Source: Cristatella mucedo
Taxonomy: Eukaryota > Bryozoa > Phylactolaemata > Cristatellidae
DNA length: 64,000 bases
Direction: 5' to 3'
Assembly: GCA_009760855.2 (NCBI GenBank)
Contig: WPIO01000008.1
Location: forward strand, 7,261,001 to 7,325,000
Shown here: in pieces, positions 1 through 11,254 of the stretch
How the letters are laid out: the number at the start of each line of letters is the position of its first letter
Position numbering within the stretch: position 1 is the first letter of the stretch
The notes under the pieces: model-generated
The model's input: the letters and a program-made list of their open reading frames with translations, nothing else
What the model was told of the DNA's origin: nothing
Databases searched by the model: none
Translations under genes and position numbers: made by a program

Positions 1-397
1 TGTAATAAGACATCTGCTGGACATTTTTCTTTTGATTTCTCGAATAAAATTACTTTTCTGTTTAAATTTTGTGATCACTGTCTTTTCGCGGTCCTTAGCT
101 TATTGCCTCTTTACACATAGCCAAGACCTACCGAATACCTCCCCCAGCTGCTGTGAGTAAGAAATTTTTCAAACACATTATAAACAAAATACTAGCTTAG
201 TAAATAATCTGCTGCGTGCGACAGGTGAAAAGTTTGAGAACCGACAGCCAGTTCAAATTTAGCATTCTTGCACAAGAATTGTATAAGTACTGCAGAATGT
301 AAAAGCTGCACATCATGCCCATCTGGCGCCAAAGAACACAAAAGGAGCTGAAAATTGGCAGTTCTGATTTGACGGAGTGTACTAGAAGGACGAGACT
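1..397. other. No recognisable feature
   Basis: I see no gene or repeat here. Open frames are short and have no family resemblance. Confidence 0.5.
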
Positions 398-1017
398 ATA
401 ACGTAATGTAACTCCATCCATCTGTAACTCCACAAAGCCACAAAGACTATGAGTGTGTTAAGCAGGAAATCTCTTTTATACCGTACTCAAAGCCTTAGCG
501 ACTCTCGGTACGCATTCGGTAGCCAACAGACTTCGTCTCACGCAACAAAGAGAAAGTGGGAACCATAGCAGAGTCAGGAGAGCAGTTGAAGTAATGAGTA
601 GCGTGGAAATAGCAGCTCAGGATCACTTAAAAGGATGAGCCATAGTCGGCAGCAGGAGAGTAGATGTCGTTGCATAAGAATTGTGGAAGTGAGTTACACG
701 TACTTTGACCTGCAGAGCATAAGCTTCTGTCGCCAACTGTCTTTTAAGTGGAGGAATATAGCAGGTTATTTATTGTCCATAAAGGACCTTAGAGAGAGAG
801 GAGGTTAAAACTGGTGGAGCGGTTCAGCTGGGTATGAAGGAGCCAAGCCGTGGCATGCCTTGGGGTCAGGTAGGAACTATGTATGCACTGCATTCGTTGA
901 TCCGGCAGCCATCAAAACTCCTTTAGTACAGGAGACACTTGGCTTAAACTTCTGGGATTTTTTACCCAGCCTTGCAGCAATATTTATCACCAGCTGCAGT
1001 GCAGACTGCAGCATTTA
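398..1017 (-). mobile_element. LINE family B, 3' fragment
   Basis: The reverse strand matches the 3' part of the family B LINE seen at 53870-55900. It ends with the shared block reading 'tttgtggagttacag' followed by an ATTAC-type tail, near 398-440. The end of the reverse-transcriptase ORF can still be aligned by eye, but stops and frameshifts interrupt it. This is a 5'-truncated dead copy of about 0.6 kb. Confidence 0.7.
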
Positions 1018-1051
1018 ATTGAGCTTTCACTTTGTAGCTAAATGCATCGAA

Positions 1052-1258
1052 GAAACTGCCACTAACTATATTTGCAAACTGACCCTGTGCATGCCAGCTC
1101 TAAAGATATTAGGCTTGTTTCATTGTCCACTGAGCATGCAGCATACTAACCATTTGACTATGCTTCCTTTGCAGCATATGTAAAGTGCCTAACAAGAGAT
1201 TGTTAAGTTCTCTGAGGGGCTATACATATGTATTGATATTATTACTTTTATTAAAACG
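1052..1258 (+). mobile_element. LINE family A, 3' tail
   Basis: This is the untranslated 3' end of the CR1/L2-like family A: a block reading 'accctgtgcatgcc', a stem-like element 'gagattgttaagttctct', then AT-rich repeats. It matches 51890-52113 and 33900-34112. No coding part is left. Confidence 0.6.
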
Positions 1259-3074
1259 AACTTAGTTACTGTAACGTGTAACTCATCCTTGGCCTAGCTA
1301 GATAAATGTCACTGTGCTGGGTACTTGGCTATTCAACGTCCAGATAACCTTTAGGAGGATTAGATACATGTCACTAGGACTGCATAAGAATAATAATTAT
1401 CATTATAATGATAATAATCGAGGTGCCCCTCGTGAGCTTTTATTTCTAGCAATATCCTGGAAATTTTATCTAGCCTTTAACAAGAAAATGTTGAGGGCCT
1501 TTTTAATTAAGATGTCCTATAATGCCCTAAGTTGCTTCGTGTGTACAGACCATCAGTAGAACGAGATAGCACAGCCTTGTGCTGGTATGACGTGACCACC
1601 CGAAATGAGTCGGCCGAACTGCTTGGTTTTCAAATTGACAACGACCTTGACGCAAATCGCATTAGTAATTAGCATTTACAAAAATAGCATTCATACAGAT
1701 TGAGGTTCGGCCTCCGAAAGGCCTAGGAAAATTCCTAGCTAAACATTCGCACACGGCTAAGGGCATGTATGGACGCCGAAATCTCGGGTCTTTTTTTTAG
1801 AAAACTCGATGCAAAGCGTCCTCTAAAGAAGTGCAACTAGGAACAGAGAACTGTTACAGTAGCTGCGGTCGAAGTGAAATAGTAATAGTAATAATAATAA
1901 TAATAGGTTGTTCGCCTTGCGCCCTAATAGGAGAAACTCCCTAACAAGTGGCTGCAAGAAAAGCAATGGCCAAGAAATAATGACACGCAAGGTGTCACTA
2001 TTAGACATGCACGCAAAAGAACACAAGAAGACCCTCGGGGTCACACATTATAAGGACGCTTAGCTGGTGTATTGAACCATGCACAGCTAAGCGTGAAAGC
2101 AAACGCAGAACAAAAAGTTGGGTTCACTGTTCACTTTTGGCAATTTATAGCCTCCAGAAAAGAACGCGTGAGAAAATGAAGCTACTTTGACCTAAGAAAC
2201 TAGCTGAAATAGTCAAAGTTTCACACGTACAAACTGGGATACAGAACGGGAGATGTGCTGAAAACGGGAATCCTCACATTAATAACATATGGTAACTACA
2301 TGTGGGAACTAGTGGAATAAGTGGTTCATTGGTTTTGGCTGGCTGTGGCGAACCGCGTCCGGCGACGGCGGCGGCGCGAGGACAATAATGGCCTCAGAGA
2401 AGCTGTCTGCGAGGATGGGGATTCGACAGTTTGGCCACCACAGCGTGCCGCTATTGAAACTTTGACAAGAATTAAAATGAAGACACTGCGACCTATCGAG
2501 CATGGCAGGTGGTAAAGAAGTTGGTCCAACAAGATTTTGGTCGGTCGACATGCAGCAGCCATGACATGTTTTTCATTGCAAAGGAAGGCCAGCGCAATAT
2601 GACCAGGAAATGCATACGTGGAAATACGTGCACAGCACACAGCAACGAACGAGGGGGGTGCGAAGGCAGAGGGGGTGCGAAGGCAGAGGCTATTGGAATT
2701 TCAAGCAAATGAAGGCAACCGGTACGGTACGTACGCCTGCAGAATATTTCCTCAGGCAAGCTGGTGGACAGGGGCTAGCGCAGAGGCAGTCCTGGAAGGC
2801 CCAGGCATTGCAATCATAATCAATACGACTGAAGGTGGCATTTTACGCGTATTCATTATGCCGGCAAAACCAGCCTAAAGCTCACGAGCGCAACGCATTG
2901 TCTAAAGTACCCCGGGCCACTTACCGCACTGCTTCGTCGTTCGCCTGCATCGGTAGGGCAATGATAAGCTCATGGCCCCGAACGCGGCTACAGTGTAGAT
3001 TGACTCCAAGCCATTGTAAAGACAACTTCCACGTGGCCTATGACTGAAAGGGAAGAGCGTCCATATTCGTAAGA
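1259..3074. other. Unassigned region, partly CpG-rich
   Basis: No gene could be supported. There is a TAA-type microsatellite near 1880-1910 and a CpG-rich stretch at about 2335-2460. The latter contains an ATG with a good context (2389) whose frame closes after 26 codons. An 18-bp unit (ggggtgcgaaggcagagg type) is repeated twice near 2655-2690. The CpG-rich block could be a promoter or first exon, but no donor site makes that convincing. Confidence 0.35.
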
Positions 3075-3139
3075 CTGATAACTAACAGCGCCGGTTATTA
3101 GGTGCTCGAGCGATTCAGCTAGACAACCAAGGCTATAGT

Positions 3140-3171
3140 CACGTGGGTTGACGTCACTTCTGACGTCAACC
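3140..3171. promoter_or_regulatory. E-box and twin CRE hairpin
   Basis: A CACGTG E-box lies at 3140-3145. It abuts a perfect 11-bp inverted repeat (arm GGTTGACGTCA, 3146-3156 and 3161-3171) with a 4-base spacer. Each arm holds a consensus cAMP-response element TGACGTCA (3149-3156 and 3161-3168), the known site for CREB/ATF bZIP factors. Occupancy is inference. Confidence 0.5.
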
Positions 3172-3370
3172 GCCCTGAATGTAGTTGAGCCCCATAGATA
3201 TGGATTGATAAAATATATCTACTGACTCCTAACCGAAACTGACCATAATGGGCGAGGGAGCCGTTACACATATTTTTTATACATTATTAATCGGGCCTCC
3301 GAAAAATATATTTAGGAGACAATATCCTTATTAATTAAAGTGAGAAAGTCTGTGTCGGTCCGCCACGCGG

Positions 3371-3410
3371 CAAGATGGCGACCAGTACTTACGGGAATGA
3401 CGTATAAAAG
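3371..3410 (+). promoter_or_regulatory. YY1-like site and TATA box
   Basis: CAAGATGGCG at 3371-3380 matches the YY1 core. TATAAAAG lies at 3403-3410, directly after a CRE half site (TGACG, 3399-3403). An AATAAAG polyadenylation-like signal follows near 3520. This order of enhancer, TATA and nearby polyA signal is what a solo LTR looks like, but an ordinary host promoter is also possible. I could not define LTR ends or a target duplication. Confidence 0.45.
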
Positions 3411-3994
3411 ACGCACAAATTTGTGTAGAGTATTTTATAGACTCTGCAGAGCAAGTCCACAGGCAGTGAGCTCTAGTATTGTATTGTATCGCTGAAAGTC
3501 TATTATACTTAGTGCCGTAATAAAGTCAATATATTGCATTGTCCGGACGAACCACAACAATATTTTGCAATATTTATGGGGCAGTTTAGTTTTTAATTTA
3601 AATTTTGAAGAGCACTTCTCGAATACAGAGTCTAACCGCATCGTGCGGATTGTAGACTGCGTAAGTCCGTGCAGCGTGTTTGGTAGACACGGTTTTATCA
3701 TTTTTCTTCCACACCCCAAATTTCAATTACTTTTCTCAGTTTGCTGGGCCATCCATCGTTCCACCGACCAAATAAGCCATTTGCCACATTTTCTTTTGCT
3801 CCAAGGAATCAACTGTCTAAACTCTGGAAATGCAGCTGCTGTTTGGAGCGAAAGTGTGACGTCTTATGAGCGGCTACTACAACTTAATGAGATACATCAA
3901 AATCAAACACCCAAACTACTTAGAAGTTTGGAACTTGCATGCTACTGAAAGCCTTTTATTGACGGGCAGTGCTGGAACCAACTCGGTGACTGTA
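3411..3994. other. Unassigned; region downstream of TATA box
   Basis: A frame open from 3565 to 3948 (127 codons, no ATG at its start) has no recognisable domain, and I do not call it a gene. The possible transcript from the TATA box at 3403 would run through here. Confidence 0.3.
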
Positions 3995-3999
3995 CAGTT
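3995..3999. repeat. Target-site duplication, left copy
   Basis: CAGTT precedes the 5' LTR and is repeated exactly after the 3' LTR at 8331-8335. A 5-bp duplication is normal for Ty3/Gypsy integrases. Confidence 0.85.
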
Positions 4000-4287
4000 T
4001 GTGGTCTGAGTATATGCAGGCCGGTACTGCTCCTTTCGTAAACAGCTGTCAGGAGCATCACCGGTGGTGCAAAGCTGTGGTCCGTCTGTGGTGTGGTTTG
4101 GACAGGCCGGTAACCACAGTCAAAACACTGGCAAAAACAGCCGTGGGCGAGGAGGGGGTTCAGTCGGGAGAGAGGGGCGAGTGAAATCGTGCTCCCTCTG
4201 CTCTGTAGTAGAATAAACTGTTGGTGTTGGTTCTGTGCAGGCGTTCTTCGTGCAAGGCGTTCTTCGTGCAAGGCGCGTCGAAGTATA
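4000..4287 (+). repeat. 5' LTR of Ty3/Gypsy-type element
   Basis: This 288-bp direct repeat of 8059-8330 begins TG. By eye it differs from the 3' LTR by ten substitutions, nine of them transitions (about 3.7 percent), plus a 16-bp tandem duplication near its end (gttcttcgtgcaaggc, 4254-4285) that the 3' LTR lacks. Its terminal CA has become TA. A polyadenylation-like AATAAA sits near 4211. No clear tRNA primer-binding site follows it. Confidence 0.9.
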
Positions 4288-4301
4288 AGCTATTTCGTGG
4301 G

Positions 4302-5032
4302 ATGGAGTCGATGGCATCAATCGTAATGCTAGGCAAAATCGCACCTTATGACGGCAAAACGGACTTCGTTGCGTGGGTACGTCGACTGGACTCCGTGGCC
4401 AAGACGAACAAGGTTGAAGATGACGATCTTGCCGCACTCATGCCGTTGTATTTAACCGGTGGAGCCTTAGCCGTCTATGAAGGGCTGGTGGACAGTGATA
4501 AACGTGACTATACGAAGGTGAAACGCGCACTCAGCGCCGCGTTTTCGCCCGATTGCTTCCGTGCGTACGACGAGTTATTGAGCAGAAAACTTCGCGACGG
4601 TGAGTCGCCAGACGTCTACTTGGCCGACCTTGTTCGCTTGGCGTCTATTGTCTTTGCTGCTCAAGCGGGGGGGGGGGCACCTGCGTGTCCCCCCGGAGTC
4701 TTTGCTGAAGTGCGCATTTGTGTCGGGCCTACCCGATGACGTAAAGCGGCAACTTCGAGCAGCGTGCTCGCTTACCAAAGCTGATTTGCCCGTGCTGGTT
4801 GAAATGTCGAGGAACTTTGTCTCGTCAAGTGAAGCATTTCTCGCCGGCCGTTTCGAGGATTGAAGCGCTCACCCGTGGCGTCGTGGTACAGTCTAGGCCG
4901 GACTCGCAAAGGCGGTACACCGACCGGCCTTTTCGCAGCGGGCCGCGCACGCGACTTTGCTGGATCTGCGGCGATCCGAATCATCTAGCTGCTGCATGTG
5001 GTAAAATGTTCGGCGATCAAAAAAACGAATAA
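4302..5032 (+). pseudogene. gag-like capsid/nucleocapsid region, frameshifted
   Basis: Translation probably began at the ATG at 4302, 15 bases after the LTR; the frame is also open upstream inside the LTR. The first about 125 codons read as a Gypsy-type capsid domain. The frame breaks at a run of eleven G (4667-4677) and again near 4860. Near the C-terminus a nucleic-acid-binding zinc knuckle of the form C-x2-C-x4-H-x4-C is intact (about 4960-5005). The G run is also a place where a sequencing error could mimic a frameshift. Confidence 0.8.
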
Positions 5033-5100
5033 GGGGAACCGCCAACACCTGCGCCAGCGTGTTCCCCTTGACTTCGGCGCGACTGCCCTCCATTGGCGTG

Positions 5101-5400
5101 ATGTTAAATGGCCAGTTCGCTACTGCACTTGTCGACACCGGCTGCTCCCGCACGGTGCTTGCATCAGTGCTGGCCTCCTCCTCGTGATCTTCAGCCTGCG
5201 AGGGAGGGTATCTTGATGATGAACGGTGACCGCGCTCTCTGTACCTCTACGTGTAAGGTCAGTTCGTTAATTAGAGGAGTACCACTGGAGGTTAATTGTT
5301 TGGTGACCGATATAATTGCTGGCTGGGACATCATCCTTGGGATGGATGTCATAAGAGCGCTAGGCGGCGTCCGCGTAGGGCACGGCGGTGAAGGCCAAGT
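5101..5400 (+). pseudogene. Retroelement aspartic protease region
   Basis: A frame from 5101 has the active-site triplet Asp-Thr-Gly (5134-5142) in the setting ALVDTGCSRT and stops 28 codons in. The protease C-terminal half, with the typical ILGMD segment (about 5335-5350), continues in another frame. Both halves are recognisable but a frameshift separates them. Confidence 0.75.
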
Positions 5401-5559
5401 TGACTTCGGTAATGAGGCTCCAGCGACCCGATGCATCCGCGGCGAAAGAAACAGTGTAACCTGCCCTCACTCTCCCCCGGCCACCGACGTTTCGCTCGTT
5501 GCAAAGGTCGGAAATTCGAGCGAGCTTACAGTCTCCGACAAAGATTTTACTGCCGTATT

Positions 5560-6395
5560 CCACGATGGCGCGTGGCACTGGAACTGGAAAGAAGGCGTAC
5601 AGGCCCCCTTGCTGCAGAACCGCGTGTCCTCATATCACATCCCGGCTGAGGTAGAAGCAGAATATGAACGGGAAGTGGAGGACTGGATAAAGTGTGGTTG
5701 GCTTCAACCTTTTCACGGGGAGTGCGGTGGGCTGATTCCCTTGATGGCGGTGGTCCAAAGCAGCAAAGGGAAAGTGAGGCCCGTCCTCGACTATCGCGAG
5801 CTCAACCAGTTCGTGTCGAGCCACATGGCTGAAGGGGACGTGTGCAGTAATAAACTTCGTGCATGGCGGCGAATGGGACGAAACGTAAGCGTCGTGGACC
5901 TGCGTAAGGCCTATTTGCAAATTCACGTAGACCCATCATTGTGGAAGTACCAGGTGGTTGAATTTCATGGCCGCCGATACTGCCTGACTCGCCTGGGTTT
6001 TGGCCTTAATGTTGCACCAAAAATAATGACATATTAAATAAAGTGTTGTCTATGGATGAACGGGTCAGATCCGGCACGGATTCGTATGTCGACGACATTT
6101 TGGCGAACAATGATATCGTCTCAAACGACGTGTGATTAAGCTTCTCCGCGAGTACGGACTTGAAGCAAAACCACCTGAAAAGTTAGAGGGTGGTCGTCTC
6201 CTAGGCCTCCGCATTGACAGTAAACGCAACGAGCTCGTATGGCGCCGAGATAATGCCATAGGCTCTGTACAGTCAGTGCTGACGCGGCGAGAATTATTTT
6301 CATGGTGTGGGCAACTCGTCAGGCATTTTCCGGTAGCCGGCTGGCTGCGACCCGCTTGCAGTTACCTCAAACGTATAGCCAGCGATCAGGACTAG
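5560..6395 (+). pseudogene. Reverse transcriptase, Ty3/Gypsy type, broken
   Basis: Conserved blocks appear in order: VRPVLDYRELN (about 5780-5810), VVDLRKAYLQ with the first catalytic Asp (about 5893-5925), LTRLGFGLNVAP (about 5985-6020), and the catalytic YVDD box at 6085-6096. A stop in one frame near 6035 is followed by the YVDD box in a shifted frame, and another shift leads into the thumb/connection segment (6132-6395). The domain is complete in content and broken in frame. Confidence 0.85.
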
Positions 6396-6449
6396 GACAG
6401 CAAAGTACCGAGTGAGGTTCTGGAAATTGCTCAGGACGTCCATCGCAGG

Positions 6450-6930
6450 GTGCGAGCTTCTGATCCGGTGACTGGAGCGTGGCAGGTGTCCAATGTCATC
6501 AGTGGAAAATTGTGGTGCGATGCAAGCAGCATCGCTATTGGAACGTGCCTTGAGATTGACGGTAAAGTGGTTGAGGATGCCTCTTGGCTTCGAAAGCCGG
6601 ACGATACTTCGCATATAAACACCGCCGAGCTAGAAGCCGTCATCAAAGGCCTTAACATCGCTATTGCGTGGGGACTTCAGAAAGTCCAAATCGTGACTGA
6701 TTCAACTTCGGTGTTTGGTTGGCTGAAGTCATTGATCGATGGGGATAAACCCGCGAGGACGCGCGGCATGGAAGAGGCGATAATTCGACGACGATTGGGC
6801 CTACTCCGAGATATTATAACGAAGTCCAATCTGGAGACGACTGTAAGCCTAGTAAGGTCGCCGGAGAACAAAGCGGACCAGTTGACACGAGTACCGCAAA
6901 GGTGGTTGAAGTTCACGACTTGCTGTACCG
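6450..6930 (+). pseudogene. RNase H domain of the LTR element
   Basis: This is the first part of a 332-codon frame. It carries RNase H acidic residues in order: Asp in LWCDAS, Glu in NTAELEAV, Asp in IVTDSTS. RNase H removes the RNA strand of the RNA-DNA hybrid during reverse transcription. This part is still open and continues directly into the integrase. Confidence 0.8.
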
Positions 6931-7960
6931 GTGCCGTCGCTCCTGAGGTAAGTTTGGCGGCTCCCAATATCGATCTCAAGCAATTCCACAATCTGCACCA
7001 CCTGGGCGTCGACAGGACGCTATACCTGGCGAGGCTATGTCACCCTAATGCGAACATCTGCAGAACCGATGTAGAACGAATTGTTCGTTCCTGTCTTCGC
7101 TGCAGATCAGTGGATCCGTCGCCGATTTCGTGGCAGCGAGGCAGTCTTGACGTCACCGAACCCTGGTCTCGTCTTGCGATTGATGTCACACACTACCACG
7201 ATGAGAAATATCTGACGCTGGTGGGTTGTGGGCCCAGCAGATTTACGCTATGGCGGCACATTCCTAGCGAAGAGGTGCACCTTATCACCAAAGTGCTGGA
7301 GCAAATATTTCGAGAGAGAGGCCCACCTACGCAGCTTCTGATGGACAACAGCGCCTCGTTCCGATCTGAGGCAGTTCGGCGTCTCTGCCAACGCTGGGGC
7401 GTGGAGACCGGCTACCGGTGTGCTTACCGACCGGAAGAAAAGGCATAGTCGAACGCATGCATCGGACTATCAAGGGCATGGCAGCTCGCACCGGTATAGG
7501 AGTACTAGATATGGTATACTGGTACAATTCGGCGCCGACTGAGGGGATAAAGGGCGAAACCGTGCCTCACAGGTGGTTATTTACATGCGAATGGCGGTGC
7601 CCGCTCCAGCCGAAGAAGACACAGCACTGCAACGCCCAATCTGCCATTAACTGCACAGCAGGCTAAAGGGTTTTTGTGAAACCAGCCGATGCGAGGTGTA
7701 CGTCCTAATGGCCGGAAGGGATTGTGACATCGGGGACTCCCGGCCTTGGTGTCGAGGTGAACGGAATCCGAAGACATGTGCCGGACGTCAGGCTAGTTCC
7801 GGACGCTAAGCCAGTAATACCGCCTCAGCTGCCAGCACCCTCCCAGATAAGAGGCGAAGATGCTGAGTATGATGGGACAGAGGAAAGAGGCGGCCACCAG
7901 CTTCGCACGCGGTCGGAACTGCAGCACCCACGCTGGTTCTCCGACTACGTCGTGGACTGA
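6931..7960 (+). pseudogene. Integrase of the LTR element
   Basis: An N-terminal HHCC zinc domain is visible (HNLHH, then CLRC, about 6985-7110). The catalytic core keeps Asp in LAIDVTHYHD (about 7175), Asp in LLMDNSAS (about 7340) and Glu in GIVERMHR (about 7450). The last lies after a +1-type frame change near 7440. A C-terminal tail follows in another frame (7724-7960). Integrase joins the DNA copy to the host genome; this copy is disrupted. Confidence 0.8.
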
Positions 7961-8058
7961 TCTGTACGTCAGGGGGACAAGGGAGTGTGCTTAAACGATG
8001 GTACAGTGCGCTACCTGCATTGCAGCTGGAAACTTGTGACCTTAAGGTCAAGGGAGCG

Positions 8059-8330
8059 TGTGGTCTGAGTATATGCAGGCCGGTACCGCTCCTTTCGTAA
8101 ACAGCTGTCAGGAGCATCACCGGTGGTGCAAAGCTGTGGTCCGCCTGTGGTGTGGTTTGGACAGGCCGGTAACCACAGTCAAAACACAGGCAAAAACAGC
8201 CGTGGGCGAGGAGGGGATTCAGTCGGGGGAGAGGGGCAAGTGAAGTCGTGCTCCCTCTGCTCTGTAGTAGAATAAACTGTTGGTGTTGGTTCTGTGCGGG
8301 CGTTCTTCGTGCAAGGCGCATCGAAGTACA
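8059..8330 (+). repeat. 3' LTR of Ty3/Gypsy-type element
   Basis: This 272-bp LTR begins TG and ends CA and is followed by the CAGTT target duplication (8331-8335). A purine-rich stretch (aagggagcg) just upstream is a weak polypurine tract. Confidence 0.9.
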
Positions 8331-8335
8331 CAGTT

Positions 8336-8999
8336 GACACTGACTTTCTGCGAAAAAGAATGCACGCGAGCTAATACCTGCCTATCCAAAATTTCCCCGT
8401 TGAAGAAGTAACTGTCTCAAATGGTCACGGCATTTGAAAAAAAATATCAACTTTTGCAAGTGCACTATCGTAATATGCCCTCTTATTTGAGGGTAGGTTG
8501 GAAGATTCAACAAACTGTATTGGTAATTTTCTTGCTTCCATGCAATTTCGATGGGTACTTATAATAGTAATTATTTAACTTGTGTTCACTACTTATATAG
8601 ATCTCTTAATTAAACTGCCTGAAAATAGGTCAGCAATGAGCCACAGGTTTTCTAGCTGAATTTACCTTATTGCCTCATGAGATTAGAATTTCTGATAACT
8701 GTTAACTTAAAAAGTAAACAATCTGCCTGTTTTTCGCCCAATCGCGCAATAAAAACAACAGTAAACAGGTTTTTTTTTGTTTAATTGTTTCTAAAAGAAA
8801 TTATTTTGATAAAAAGATGCTACAGTTGAAGCTTCAACGTTCATTATGGGTGTCAAATATGTAATGTAAAGGAAATTTTTAAAATTTCATTTGAATGTAT
8901 TAGTAATTTATTATGATGTTATTAAATTGGCCAAAAACTAAAATTAAAGTAAAGTTTTTCAGAAATTAAGTAAGATATTAGTTAAATTGATTTTTGGCA
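8336..8999. other. AT-rich region, no gene
   Basis: Base composition changes sharply to AT-rich and stays so to about 10.9 kb. No open frame of note is present. It probably belongs to the same old insertion as the hAT remnant to its right. Confidence 0.4.
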
Positions 9000-10790
9000 T
9001 ATACAAATGTTATTTTTTTTTCAGCCATGTCTCAGTTAGGGAATACGTCGTCAAATGAAAGAGTCCAATTACATAAGAGCTAGAAGGTCCAAGTGGACGA
9101 TGCAATAAATCATCAAATATACTGGAAACTCCGCGACGACGCTTAAGAATAATCTGAAAATACGTCGAATAAATTTTAATAAACCTGTTGGATGGTGTAC
9201 ATCCAAAGAAGAACCCATGAAAAATAAGAAAACAAAAACGATTGCCGATTTTCTATGGCGAAAGAGTCGGTAGGAGATTGTTACTGATCTGGCTACTGGT
9301 GGAATCTCGATAATCACTGTAAGCAAGTATACACGGGAATCAATCTCACGTGACGGATTCAAACTTCAAGCGAATAAAAGCAATGTGATGAAGTTGGTGC
9401 ATGGTGATTTCGAAGAAATGATAAACAAAACAATTGCCAACTTCAAGGGAAAATCGAGAGGGGAGGAGATTTTAGCATGACTGTAGATGAATATACAACC
9501 GTGAGAGGACTCGATTCTTCAGATTCAACACTCAAGATAGTGGCGATAAAACAATCAAAACGGGTCTTTTTCGCATATTTGGTTCGTGCATTGCTCTCAA
9601 TAGGATCGAATCAATTAAACAGCATTTGAGAGTTTTGAAATAACAATGTGGACGGATTTGGTGGGATCTGCTCAGGACAGTGCTGCAGTAAAGAAGAAAT
9701 GCATTAGCCACATTGATGTCATCGGACAGTTCTGCTAAAACCACGGTCTGCCCCTTGGAGACACATTGTACAAGAAGAGTGCTGAGATTGACTATTTATA
9801 CCTGGATAGTGACGATAGTGATGAAATGGACAATTTTGAAGCGGTTGCGGGCTTAATAGGGACCAGCGATGATGGTTTTGAAGGATACGTCGATTACCGC
9901 GATCAAGAAATCAGGCAAGCTTGTCAAATTCATCAAAAAGTCAACTATTCGAAATATTGCCTTTCAATCCAAAGTAAAAGTTGAGTTCGAACGCGAGATT
10001 GAACTACATCTTGTCGCGTAGACGGACTAGAACTCCTTCCCAGCAATGTCAGAGCCACTAATTAAGACAGAAGTCATCATCCGCGAGACACTAATCGAAT
10101 TCAAGGCGCTCGAAACGATTGAAACATTGGATTTTGACGCTCGAAACTCGTCTGAAGGCAATGGAACCTGTGAAAGTTGCTGCTCACAATTTAAGTCGAG
10201 AAGACGCAACGTAGATGAGTACTGACACAATTTTCGAAATGTTCAACAAGCTCTCTAACCTGAATAATAAAATTATTACCAAGCTCGTGGAAAATTTGAA
10301 GTCGCGTTGAAGAGTGATTGAACAAGGATTTCATGAACCTGTTGCAAAGTCTCAAAGATCCATCTGTCTGCCTGTCATAAACTACGCTAAATTTTGCGAG
10401 AAATCTAGCGTCTCTTCTATTTTGAGTCAACGATGGAGATTTTGTCGTCGAAAGCTGTCAGATGATACTGAAAGTGTGGTCTTGTCTCTTCAAGATGAAT
10501 TGATTCGTTGCTTCTAAAGTTAGATCCTTAATTGCAATCGGAGGGCAAATGAAGTTTTTATGGCTGAAATTCAAATTCACGCTCTTCAGGAACACTGGCC
10601 ATAGCGCTAAAAATAACCAGAAGTTGTGCAACATAATTCTATCTATTAAACTGATATTAATGAACGTTGGACTTGTTTAGTTCTTGACACATTTCTGTCC
10701 AAAATTAAGATCACTTCTCTCAGACAAGTCGCTTAGTGCACTTTTTCTTGAAATATTATTAAAAGATGTAAAATTTATTGATTTATAACA
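9000..10790 (+). pseudogene. Decayed hAT-superfamily transposase
   Basis: Short conserved stretches appear in order in changing frames: an N-terminal segment (ATGGISIITVSKYT, about 9290), the catalytic-core opening DFSMTVDEYTT (from 9468), a segment like FRIFGSCIALNRI (about 9565), and HGLPLGDTLYKKS followed by an acidic linker (9740-9850). Later come KVKVEFEREIELHL (about 9970) and LSREDAT with IFEMFNKLSNLNNKI (10195-10280). This order matches hAT transposases, which cut and paste DNA and leave 8-bp duplications. Many stops make it nonfunctional. I could not find terminal inverted repeats. Confidence 0.65.
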
Positions 10791-11024
10791 ACACGAAAGT
10801 CATTAACATAAACCCAGTTCGACAGCTGGTAACAGCCATTCTTGAAAATTAAAAACATTAAACAGCTGTTTTAAAAAAAGACTGTTTTCAGAAATCCTAG
10901 AGGAGACAGCCTTCACAGCTGTCAACCATGTGGAGTCCATCCTTGCAACCCTGCGATGGTACAACCTAACAACCGAACGAGTATCTCTCCATCTCCTTAT
11001 CTCTATCTCTTTCTCTCTCTATAG

Positions 11025-11124
11025 AGATGGACAGGTGGACAGATGGACAGGTGGACAGATGGACAGGTGGACAGATGGACAGAAGGAGAGATGGAGAGAT
11101 GGAGAGATTGAGAGACAGAGAGAC

Positions 11125-11210
<86 letters not shown>

Positions 11211-11221
11211 AGAGAGAGATG

Positions 11222-11254
<33 letters not shown>

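Larger units (their letters stand above)
4000..8330 (+). mobile_element. Ty3/Gypsy-type LTR retrotransposon, complete but decayed
   Basis: The element is 4.3 kb: LTR, gag with a zinc knuckle, protease, reverse transcriptase, RNase H, integrase, LTR, flanked by CAGTT. The domain order PR-RT-RH-IN is that of Ty3/Gypsy and excludes Ty1/Copia. Several frameshifts and stops split the reading frame, so it cannot move by itself. LTR divergence suggests a moderately old insertion. It sits at the left edge of AT-rich DNA that holds an older hAT remnant. Confidence 0.9.

Noticed and set aside
4221-4301. Start of gag inside the 5' LTR
   Set aside because: The ATG at 4302 just after the LTR is the more usual start; the upstream part is LTR sequence.
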